Shown here: piece after piece, positions 1 through 12,100 of the stretch
Layout: the number at the start of each line of letters is the position of its first letter
How positions within the stretch are numbered: position 1 is the first letter of the stretch
Assembly (NCBI GenBank): GCA_025084515.1
Contig: JAJAGP010000216.1
Location: forward strand, 157,001 to 221,000
Direction of reading: 5' to 3'
Length of the DNA: 64,000 nt
Source: Ancistrus triradiatus
Lineage: Eukaryota; Chordata; Actinopteri; Siluriformes; Loricariidae
The notes under the pieces: model-generated
The model's database searches: none
What the model was told of the DNA's origin: nothing
The model's input: the letters and a program-made list of their open reading frames with translations, nothing else
Made by a program: the position numbers and the translations under genes

Positions 1-56
1 GTGCTTCTGTCCCAGTAATAACGACTGGCAGAGACTTAAAACCAGCAAGGGCTCAC

Positions 57-180
57 CAGGGGTCAAAGTTGGTCTGACGTTTCACATGGTTGGTCAGAAC
101 AGCACTGTCGGCAGATATGGCTGGAATTCTGTTCCCGGCTTCGCTGTCGTGGAAGGAATTGTCTGGTCTTGGAGAAGGAA
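57..180 (-). CDS. cdkl5: cdkl5 exon 14 (last exon inside window)
   Basis: It reads VPSPRPDNSFHDSEAGN, ..., NHVKRQTNFDPW, aligning with human VPSPRPDNSFHENN...NHSKRQPAFDPW. It is 124 nt, with a tatatcccag acceptor and CTG|GTGAGC donor at 57. The rest of the gene continues left of position 1. Confidence 0.92.
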
Positions 181-3100
181 CTGGGATATAGACGAACACA
201 CAGAACAAGTAGTAAGGAGTAGGTCAGGCTGGATCAGGGACGGCGTGATGATGGAATCAGTGAACTTAAAGTTAAACACAGTGGTACCTCGGTACTGAGG
301 TAATTTTTCCCATAAGGAATAATGTAAATTGGATAAATCCATTCCAGACCCCCAGAAAATCCACACTGTATAAGACATTATATGCATTAATGGAGCTGTA
401 TTGTACAGGTGATCCCTGATTTATGATGGGGATATGTTCCTACAAATCCCTCATAAGTTAAATGTATCATGAACTGAGGAGTTTAACGAGTGTTTGGTAG
501 TGCGATCTATACTGTATCATAGCGGAGCCTATAATAACTAATAATAAGCAAGTTAACACATTAACCTACAGTTGACAAAATCACTAGCACAAAGCTTATT
601 TTATAATAAAGTGTTGAAAAATCTTATGTAATTTAGTGAGTAATGGATTGAAAGTGAAAAGGAAAAGCAAAACACTTACTGTAATGGTGAACTCAACTAA
701 ATGCAGCCTGTGTTCTGGAGCTTTTGGCTGGCTCTTATTACTAACATTTTTCGAACCAGTGGATACTTATTTACACTAAGAATACATTACTGTAGATGTA
801 AAAATAAAGACAAACATGATAAGCACAGCGCAGATCTTCACTGAGCAAGAGCTACTGTGAATCTGAATCACTGTGTACTGAATCGTGAATCAAATTTCAG
901 CTGAAACGAGTCGTGTGGTTAGAAAGTGGCCGAGTACAGAGCAAACAACAAGAACCGAGACACATATTTCTAGTCAAACTGAATACGACAAGTTCTGAGG
1001 TGGTCGAGGACCGAGGTACCACTGTACAAGCAAGCAGGTGTATCAAGCCTTTACAGTTTTAGTCCTAGTCCATGTTTGAGGGTTAAGCTTACCTCTGTAG
1101 AAGCTGCCGACTCTGCGAGGCATGGAGTCACTATAGATGATCCGGTTCTCCTTGGACGAGGTTCCGTCCTCCACATGCGGATCGTGATACATCCCCACCT
1201 GCAGCACAGATTGGCTCAAGATTTACTGAACTTTACTTCTTGCATATATTGTGTTAGCTTTTTCACTTCAGGAATGAACATATCATTTGAATAAAGGAGC
1301 TGAGGCTGGTAGCATATGCTAGATTTTGGAAATAATGTGGTGAATTAATAATTCAAAATATATGGAATGTTCCAGTCATGTGTGCTTCCCTGGAATTTAC
1401 AGTCCAGCAGCATAGGTTTTACTGGCTAGTTTTTGGGTTTGGCATTATGGGTTTGCCGCTGTCACATGACCAGCCCAGGGGTGCCCCTGTATTCCAATAT
1501 ACTTATACAGTACTGTGAAAAAGTCTTAGGTTATATATAACATTGTTTTAGCAATGGTATAATGACCATATCTAATTATTTCTCTTTATTAGAATAAAAC
1601 CAGAAAACTGTACACAGCATTAAAATATTGAAAAATAAATAAGAAAAATCTGCTTCTATAGGCTACAGTGGCAAGTTAGTGTGATCTCGCTGTACATTTG
1701 AGCAATAGCAGCATGTTTGAAGTTTGAAATTTTGGTGTACAATCGTCGACAATATCTAATTGTGGCCTAAGACTTTTGCACAGTACTGTATATGCATTAA
1801 AGATGATTGCTAAAAAGTCAAAGATAGGAGTGTGTGTGCAGTTAGACCTCATTTATGGGACGCTGTGGGTGGAAGGATGTGTTGTCCCTTGTCGAGTCCT
1901 TCATTGGGCCATGAGAATGAGGTTTCTCTTTGGGAGACTGGTCACTCTGTTAAAAAAGGCAGAGCATTAATAAAGATTTATCAAATCTGAAGTAAATCTG
2001 GGGAGGCCCATTAGAATTACTGTTGCCTTTCCAATAACTAAAGCAATAACTTTTCTGACCCTGCTGAGATCCTGGGTGAGCTCCTCTCTGGAGTTGCTGG
2101 TTGGGTGCCGTGGTAAGGTGCGGTGTGGCAGCTGAGGGGAGAGAAGCTGGAGGCTGCTTGCTCTCGTTGGCACGGTCGTGCTCACCGCCAGCCCGGCCTC
2201 CTGACCGTGGGTCCTATGCCGCTCCCGTCGCACATACATCGAGTGCCTGTGTGGGCGCTGCTGAGACGAGAAGGGACTGGTGTAGCCCAGACCGTAGGGG
2301 AAGGACTCGTGCGGAGCCGACAGGGAGTGATTGTGCCCACCTCCTGCTCCAGATGCCCTGGACGGGTCCAGGGTGTCGGGCACTTTGGGTTCCTCGGGCG
2401 TCTTCTTGCGGCCTGAGGAGTGGTGCGAGTCCAGGGTGCCACCGTCCAGGCGAGCGTTGGTGCGCCCAGCTGGGCTGTGGCCCTGGCGCTCTGAGCCAGA
2501 ATGACGCTCTGCCCGGGGGCTGTTGGGTGCCGCGTTCAGGTCCAAACAGCTAGCCGGGAAGTAGCGGGAACCGGAACCAGAGCCAGGCACGGTCTCGTCC
2601 AGGTGAAGACGTTGCTCAGCTAGGTTGCTGACAGACTTGGCGTCACTCAGTGCACCGTGGCTCTTGGACAGGCTGAGGAAGGAGGAGGTGCTTTTGGACG
2701 ATGAAGAGGAAGGCATGGAGCCGTGGGAGCTCTCCATGTAGCCGTGGCGTCCGTGTTTGTCGCTCGACTGCAGCGTGCTTGTCTTGCCCTCCATGAACGA
2801 CGACGACGACTGGCGGCTCGATTTGGACGATTTGAGGTACTTTCCGGTCGAGAGGTCCACCACACCGGGTGCTTTCGGCCCCAGAGTGAAGTCAAACTCC
2901 ATCTTGCCCTTGGGTTCTTTAGGGCTCAGGAGGTGGGGCAGGTTGTTGTTAGCCAGATCTTTGCTGCAGGACACAGAGCGGTTTAGCGTCTGGCTCTGAT
3001 AGCTTTTAGGATGAAGGGTAGGGCTCAGACTGGCCAATGCAGGCCCACCACCTCCGTTCAGGAAGCCTTCTGCACTCCGGCGCAGATCCTCATGGCGCGG

Positions 3101-6100
3101 TAGTGATGAGCAGTCTTTGCTGTTGGAATGACGATGACTGGAGCTCTTACTGCTGGAGAGACAAAGACAGAGAAATAACATTTTCTCTTTCTAGATCGGG
3201 TCTTGATCTTGCTTAATGTATCGAGGAGTATATTAAACGTACCGGCTTGGGATGGTGTTATCCCCATGATACGGTTTCCTCTTGGAGGAGCGCGGTGGGA
3301 TTGGAGAAGGCGGTGCAGGGCGCTCCATGGCTCGCAGTGACTGGAACACGTGGTGGTTCAAACACTGCTCGGTTAAAAATCGCTCTGAGGGATTCAACAG
3401 CAGCAGGTTCTGAATGGGACAGACTCAGAATCACCACAAGAACCCAATTCAGAATCGGAAAGACAATCTACGCAAGGATGACATGCATCTCACGGATCTC
3501 ACCATCGCTGTAAGAGTGCAAATGTGCCCGAGTAGGGTTTCATACCTTCATAAGATCCAACATAAGGCCATTAATGATCCCTAGATATCTCCGTTCCAGG
3601 GTCTGAGGATGGCTTACTGTAGGAAACTGTTCCGACATAAAGAGAAAGAAAAAGAGATGAAGAGAAGCACAAGCATGACGGTATATTCCCTCATTTATTA
3701 TACAGACGACAGAGTCAAGTGGGCTACTAAAGCATTTCTGAGAAGAAAGGAGAAGATTCTTTCCTCACCCGGAGGCCAGCGAAGCGAGAGTTGCTGTAGA
3801 AAAGCTTCATCTGTTCAGGTGGCAGAGGCCCCAAGACTTTTTGAATGGTGAAGAGCTGGTCGATTTCACTCTCGCCCGGAAACAAAGGCTGACCGTCACT
3901 CATTTCACCCAGAATGCATCCTACTGACCACATATCCACGGCCTTCCCATACGGAGCCCTGACCAACACCACAACACCGGTGTTATTTAGGAAGATGTTG
4001 GAGAACCCATGGAAATAAGCTAGATTTATGCATTTAGTACTTCATCCACATCCTAACAATAGACGTTCATGTCAGAAGACCATTAAAAACCTCAGAAGCA
4101 CCCAGTGCTTAATTTGAGCCGGATCCTGCCGAAACAAGATCCAGTACCTCTCATGCATTGCGGCACCTCTGTGTGGATCCAGCACCTCTGCGTTTTTTAA
4201 ATTTAAAATCAAATGAAAATGAGCAATATTAATAAACAAATTTGAAAAAAATGGTACTTATTTGTGTGTAACTTAATTTCCAAAAACCCAAAGGCTCATT
4301 TCTAGCATAATTAGATTTGGAAATGGTGAATAAACAAAAGACAACTGATAGTTAAGCAAGTCTTTTTCATTGATATAGATATACTATTTTGAAGGCTACT
4401 GTATTACAGGAGCTCTGTTGCGTGCTCGGTGTTCCCTTACCTCATGTTTTACAAAATAAGCGCTGGAAGTTCCCCAAACTAAACTGCAAACTCAATATGT
4501 GAAAAAGTATACTCAATAATCTCAAGACACCAAGCTCAAATAAATGAGAAGATTGGCTCTGTTATCAAGGTTGAAGCAAGGTATACTGAATTATTAGGGA
4601 AATAATTCTAGATGTTTTTTGTCTAGTGAGCTTACTTTGAAATTGTAATTAATCTTTGTACAGGTCTGCACCGTTTATCCACCATCTGATCAACGTCCGT
4701 TCACTTTAAAAACTGACGTCTTAACAATTATAATACATTTTAGTAGGGGAAAAAAATCTGGTTTTTAACTCTGGAAGTTTAAGAGCAGAAATCCATATTC
4801 TGTGCACGCGAGTGTCTAACTATTCTACCAGTCGTAAGCTTGCTTGGTAGCTTGTTAGTTCATATTTGGACTAGAGACTGTTCTAACTCGGTTGATGTGT
4901 TTAGAGATTTTTTTTGTGTGAGTTACTCATGGTTGTGTATGACTTTTCACTGCTTATTTGTAAGAAGCTGTAAATGGCATTCGTATGTGTATTTTTATGT
5001 CCTACTATGAAGTACTACTTTGTTTGTCCCCCCAATATCTGTATACAGTGGTGTGAAAAAGTGTTTGTCCCCTTCCTGATTGTGTTTCGGAACATCAAAC
5101 CATTTTAAATATTAGTCAGAAACAACACAAGTAAACAGAACATGCAGTTTTTAAATGAAGGTGTTTATTATTAAGGGAGAATAAAATCCAAATCTACATT
5201 GCCCTGTGTGAAAAAGTGATTAACCCGCCCTGTTAAAACATAACATAACTATGGTTTATCACACCTGAGTTCACTGTCTCTAGACACACCCAGGCCTGGT
5301 TATTGCCACACCTGTTCTCAATCAGGACATCACTTAAATAGGACCTGCCTGACAAAGTGAAGTACACCAAAAGGTCCTTAAAAGCCACACATCATGCCGA
5401 GATCCAACAAAATTCAGGAACAATTGAGGAAGAAAGTCATTGAGATCTATCGGTCTGGAAAGGGTTATAAAGCCATTTCTAAAGATTTGGGACTCCAGCA
5501 AACCACAGTGAGAGCCATTATCCACAAATGGCGAAGACATGGAACAGTGGTGAACCTTCCCAGGAGTGGCCGGCCGACCAAAATTACCCCATAAGCGCAG
5601 CAACGACTCATTCAAGAGGTTACAAAAGACCCCACAACAACATCCAAAGAACTGCAGGCCTCACTTGCCTCAGTTAAGGTCAGTGTTCATGCCTCCACCA
5701 TAAGAAAGAGACTGAGCAAAAATGGCCTGCATGGCAGAGTCCCAAGATGAAAACCACTGGTGAGCAAAAAGAACATTAAAGCTCGTCTCATTTTCCAGAA
5801 CACATCTTGATGATCCCCAAGACTGTTGGGAAAACATTCTGTGGACTGACGAGTTGAACTCTTTGGAAGGTGTGTCCCCCATTACATCTGGCGTAAAAGT
5901 AACACAGCATTTCAGAAAAAGAACATTATAGCAGCAGTAAAACATGGTGGTGGTAGTGTGATGGTCTGGGGCTGTTTTGCTGCTTCAGGACCTGGAAGAC
6001 TTGCTGTGATAAATGGAACTATGAATTCTGCTGTCTACCAAAAAATCCTGAATGAGAATATCTGGCCATCTGTTCGTGACCCCAAGCTGAAACGAACTTG

Positions 6101-9100
6101 GGTTCTGCAGCAGGACAATGATCCAAAACACACCAGCAAGTCCACCTCTGAATAGCTGAAGAAAAACAAAATGAAGACTTTGGAGTGGCCTTGTCAAAGT
6201 CCTGACCTGAATCCTACTGAGATGCTGTGGCATGACCTTAAAAAGCCGTTCATGCTGGAAAACCCTCCAGTGTGGCTGAATTACAACAATTCTGCAAAGA
6301 TGAGTGGCCAAAATTCCTCCACAATGCTGTAAAAGACTCACTGCAGGTTATGGCAAACGCTCGGTTGCAGTTGTTGCTGCTAAGGGTGGCCCAACCAGTT
6401 ATTAGGTTTAGGGGCAATCACTTTTTCACACAGGGCCATTTAGGTTTGGATTTTTTTCCCCTTAATAATCAACACCTTCATTTAAAAACTGCATTTTGTG
6501 TTTACTTGTGTTGTCTTTGACTAATATTTAAATTGGTTTGATGTTCTGAAACACTTAAGTGTGACATGCATGCAAAAAAATAGTAAATCAGGAAGGGGCA
6601 AACACTTTTTCACACCACTGTATACCTGTATATCTAACCACTAACTATATAAACTGGTTCACATTCACTCGTTGAGGGTCTGTTTCATCTGGCTGATCTT
6701 CCATAATACTGTCCATCAATGCATTTTTGGCTTCCGTCAAACAAAAGTATGAGGTCCATCATACCATCCTCTTCACTGTTACGGCTTTCCCATAGACAGG
6801 GTCATCACTGTATTTTCTATAATTATTGTCAATGTCAATGAATTAAAAAAGGTTTAGAATGTGTATAACAGTTTAAGCTTCAGACGGATGGCATTATGGA
6901 TGCTGTGTAGATGGTAGTGTTCCACTCGTTTTTTCAGCAGTATCTATAATGCATTTATGTTCTCTTATGAAAATTCATTTTATAGTCACATTACAGTGGC
7001 ATAAAAAGACTATGTAACTATGTTAATATCTGGTCAACGCCCATTTCGGCCAATGACCTGTTTCACAGAGCGTAATGCAATCGTGAAATGGTGCACACCT
7101 GCATCAGGATTCATCATGAAAACCATAGAAAAACGTAATATTCTTTAACACAACACTTGAGTGGTGGACCTGGGTTTGAGCCCCAGCGATGCCTTTCCAG
7201 CCGAGTCAGCACATGGGGAAAATTTCGCGTTCAGCCCCATTCCCTCAGACACAGCCTATCTGCACATCTCGCCTTGGTCCTCCCAAGGTTTCTTCTTTAT
7301 AACGTTTGGGAGTTTTTCCTTTCCACTGTCACTCTAGGCTTGCTCAATTTGCTATTGGCCCTAGATATTGGAAGTTAATCTATAATTGTAAAGCTGCTTT
7401 GAGACAATGCTCGACTGTAAAAAGTGCTCGATAAATAAATCTGACTTGACTCGGCTTAACTTGACATCTCAAACCCAGGTCCCTATCATGTTGAGCTAGA
7501 GTTTTAGACCTCTGTGCCACCCAAGTGCCAATAACACAATATATAAGAACATAAAGGGACTCGGATAGACACCGAAAGGTCTACAGTAAGTTACACGGAG
7601 CATGAAGTTAAAACTGTACTGTACAATGACAAGAGAAAAACAAATTCAGGGCTTTGCAAATGAGAAACCACAGTGTAGAGAAGGCATGAAGATAAAAAGT
7701 GACAGAAGAGTAGAGACTGCAGACTGAAAGACACAGCTCCACTCTGAAATGCGATGAGAGGGAGGACGAGAACATTTGAGTAGGTGGAATGTAAATGGCG
7801 AGACTTTTGGAAAAAAAATAAAAAAAAAAACACACGCAGGCACATTTGAACAACAAATATCAGCACATAACATCTATACTACCAGCATGATGCTCGACTT
7901 TACATTGGTTACACAGAAATCTAAAGCAGAACGACGTCAATCGACAGTTTCTTTAGTAAAAGTAACAGTTTGCGAAGTGTTTAAAGTGACCTGGACTGCT
8001 GAATCAATTACTCATTACATGTACAATACTGTGCAAAAGTCTTAGGCCATCATTACATTTGACGGTTTAGCAATGGTATGTTTGTTTGTTTGATTGTTTA
8101 ACTCACCCAAGAAGCAGCTCAGGAGATCGGTACCACCTAGTGGCCACATACTCAGTGTAGTTGGCGTCATTGCCTTCGGAGAGATTACGAGCAAAGCCTG
8201 GAAGAGAGGGAGAAACAACAGGGATATTTTAGTGTGAATCAAAACAGAAGCAGATATTTAGACATTTATCCATTCCTAGTCTTCATCATAGTGATACCTG
8301 AGGTGGTTACGTTTACATTTGGGTGTCATTACTTCACAAACAGAAATTTCACATAATGTGCATTCAGACCTCCCCGACACACGAGGGTGCCAAACTCGAG
8401 GAACCTTAGGAGACTAAACCTGAAATCCCCTGGCTAAGATAGTGAAGGCTGGGGTCAGAACTCCGATTCAAAGAATGCTATGAAACCTACTCAGCATTTG
8501 CAAGCAGTGCTCTACTGACTGAGCCACTCTGCTTCGTATTCTGCCTCTGGTGAGGTGAGGTGAGGTTTGTCTGTCCAATTCGAGCAGCACAGCAAGGCCT
8601 CTGGTGTAGTGTGCCCCCTCAGGTGGCCAATTCGAGCAGCACAGCAAGGCCTCTGGTGTAGTGTGCCCCCTCAGGTGGCCAGAAAATGAGGTGCCCCTTC
8701 CCTCGCCAGTCAGTTTGTTGTAGCGTTACTTGAATACAGACTCCGCCCAGGCCGTCTTTGACTCTGGTTCTGTCCTGGTCCACATGTTCCTTCTGTAGCA
8801 CCGCTTTATGTTAAGTACATGAGTTCAGTACATGGACACTTAATGTTATAAACTGTGGTGTAGTGGTGTAGCAGTTAAGGTACTGGACTGTGTGCCTGAA
8901 GGTCCAGGGTTCAAATCCCACCTCTGCCAAGCTAGTCAACATTTACAGCATTTAGCAGACGCCCTTATCCAGAGCGACTTACAATTGATACAGTCTTACA
9001 ATCCAAGCAATTGTGTTTTAAGGGCCTTGCTCAAGTGGCAACAGTGGCACCTTGTGATCCATAGTCCAGTACCTTAACCGCTAGGCTACCCACATTGTAG

Positions 9101-12100
9101 GTACAACAACATGGGTTTGAGCCTGAGCCTGAGCAGGTTCCACTGATTCAAAGTCACATTTATTTCTATAGTGCTTTTTACAATGGAGCATTGTCTCAAA
9201 GCAGCTTTACAATTTTATATTATCTTCTAATATCTAAGGACAATCCCAAACTGAGCAAGCCTAGGGCGAGGAAAAACTCCCTAAACGTATTTGGGAGAAG
9301 ACTCAAAAAGGAACCCATCCTCCTTGGCCAGCTTAGATTAAAAAATTAAAATAATAACTTAGTTTAATTCTTATAAGGAGAGAACATATTTAAAAATATA
9401 ATACTGAATAATAACAATATTGAAAATAGATTAAAAATATTGAATGTAATAACGTTAAATATAGGCTGGTACACAGAGGGACCTACCGCTGGTGAGTCCC
9501 ACAATTACTAAGATTGTAAGACTGTTTAAGTTGTAAGTCGCTCTGGAAAGGGCGTCTTGTTATACTTGTTTTTCCTCTGTTCTTGTTTTGCTTCAGAAGT
9601 TTTGGTTCTGGCTCGTTTTGTGCTAGTCTGTTATTAATAAAGTTGCCCTGCAAGAGAGTTTCTGATTTTGCCCTCTCTGCTTGTTACAGTGTTAGTGTGT
9701 ACTGTTACATCATATCACAATGGAAGGTGTTTATGTTTATCTGTGGGTCCTGGTACATGAGAAACAGAACTTTCAACCAATTCAATATGCTAGTGAACAG
9801 TTACATAACTTCAGAACGCTCATCTATTCACTGTAATTAATCTGTAATGTCGTGCTATAACACAATTCTCACATATTTAATCTATTAGAGAATATTGCAC
9901 CAAGTCGTTTACATTTGCATGTGGGCAATGTTTCATTACAAGAAATCTCCCGGTTATTAAAGTTTGCTACTGGCCATGGTACAACGAAACTCTCACTATA
10001 TCACAACAGAGCTTTCAGTTATTTAAAGCTTTCAGGGGTTCAGATATTGAGGCAGATCTTAGTCTTCATAATGTTGGTGTATGGTGTGTTAAGATCTGGA
10101 TCTGGGTCACCCACTGTAGCCTTTGTGTGTACAGGTATACACCATTTTAACAATCATCCGATAAATATCTGTTCACTATAATGGCAGAGGTCTTAACAAC
10201 TACAATGAATTATAAAAGAAAAAAAATCCGTCTTAGGACGTCGCGGCCATAAACAGCTGGTCACCTCAACAGCCAATCAATGCTGCAGGTCCACGAGGAG
10301 GAGAGGAACAGAAGAAGTGTGTGTATGTGTGTTTGGACTAGAGGCTGTTCTAACTCAGTTGATGTGTTTAGAGACTTCCTTGTGCAAGTTACTTGTGTTT
10401 GTGTGGACGACTACCATGTGTACATGGTAGCGTTCTGACGGATTTACACAATATTCTTGTGAAAGTACCATTTATAGTTACAATACAGATGCAGAAGTAG
10501 ACTATGTGACTATGGTAATGTCTGGGCTATGTCCATTTCGGTCAACGTCCTTCCCACAGAGAGCAATATGGTCGCATACCTGTTTTTATTTTTTGATATA
10601 TGAAAAGAAATCCAGATTATTGTTTCTATTTACTTACAAATACACTTAGGTGGCACCAGAGTGAATACGAAAAAATAAATAGTGTCAGTATACTACTGAC
10701 AAGAAAGAACGTTGTTACATATATGGAGGGCTTGTACATTAGATTAGACTGTTGATTTCTCACTCACCTCCATGTCCTACTCTCCCGCTCTCACTCTTTC
10801 CCTATTTTGTTATAACAAAAGTATTGTATAACCTAAAGACATACACGTGACCACTGTTTGTTATTGTAAGAATGTGTGGATAATTAACTTTCCAGGTAAC
10901 TTAGCCATGATAGCTAACGTTAATGAAGTTTTTAATTCTCGCAAATCGTCCACTTTTCACAACCAAATGTTTGTTTCTACTGTATACAAGTACTGACACC
11001 TTTTAGAAAAATATGATTTATTTCCACAATTACAGTTCACGTTACATTTTCACGCAAGTCAGAGCTGTTGTAAAGCTATGAAGCGTGCTGAAGGGTTGCC
11101 AGATCCGGCGAGACGGACGGATTTAATCCAAAAAGAAGCGAATTGGGAAAAACCGTTTATAACAAACGTAATTGGCAACCGTGGAACTCTAACAGAACCT
11201 AACATTACGCAAAGCTAATGACTGGAATACTTTTATTTAGCTATATTTTTACACAAGTATGGGGGCAGTTAGAGCATATATGAAATGTAGAGTATATATG
11301 AATGTATTGTGACTACGGCCTTGGTGTGCACAGACAGAAGTGCAAGGGACTCACCGAAATCGCACAGCTTGAGGACGTCATTAGAGCTTATTAGGAGATT
11401 TTCTGGCTTGATGTCTGAGAAGATAGAGAGAGAATTTTGTTACAAACACAACTGTACACCTTATAATGTAATGATACACAGAGCGGCATGCAGGTTTTTC
11501 AGAGTGGCCAGGCTGCTCTCACCTCTGTGTACGATCTCATTCTTATGACACCAGTGGATCGCCTTGATCAGCTGGTAAATGTAGTTGCGGACCTTCTCTG
11601 GTGCTGCACCGTTGGGCATTTCCTCCAGCAGCTCCAGCATGTTCTGGAGTGTCATTCATTTTATATTTAGTACTTAAAATAATGATCAATTATGACAAAA
11701 TAGCAGTGAAGAAGCACTCAGACGGTGCACTGGCAACTCTTCAGGTTACAACTGCCAACAACCATGCCAACCAGTCACTTAAATCGCCTTTCTTCCCCAT
11801 ACTGATTCTCAGTTTGAACTTCAGCAGGTCCTCTTGATCATGTCTACATGCCTAAATCCATTGAGTTGCTGCAGTATGCTTGGCTTTTTGATATTTGCGT
11901 TAACAAGAAGCTGAACAGATGAAGTGGTCAGTGACTGTATATCAAGTTACAGTCATAAAAAGAAATTTGAGCCTCTAAAATGATGATAGCTAACACTTGT
12001 CATGACTATATCTCTCAGGTTCTATCAGGTTAGATCATCATAGCTAGCTAAATAGTGTAAGCTTTGTTATACGTGCTTAGGAAAATGACTGAACAAGTCA

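Larger units (their letters stand above)
4650..7110. mobile_element. Dispersed repeat (family E), interrupted by a Tc1
   Basis: It contains the same blocks as 10100-10580 and, inverted, 63020-63545: ggactagagactgttctaac, gatgtgtttagaga, catctggctgatcttcc. There is no coding sequence. Its termini were not defined. The Tc1 element at 5046-6620 sits inside it. Confidence 0.55.

Noticed and set aside
2101..2553. 150-codon plus-strand open frame
   Set aside because: It is antisense to the G+C-rich cdkl5 exon 12, whose minus-strand protein is clearly conserved. The plus reading has no recognisable domain.
8860..8935. tRNA-like sequence with A and B boxes
   Set aside because: It is the head of a SINE; the cloverleaf is not maintained and similar heads recur. 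It is not a tRNA gene.
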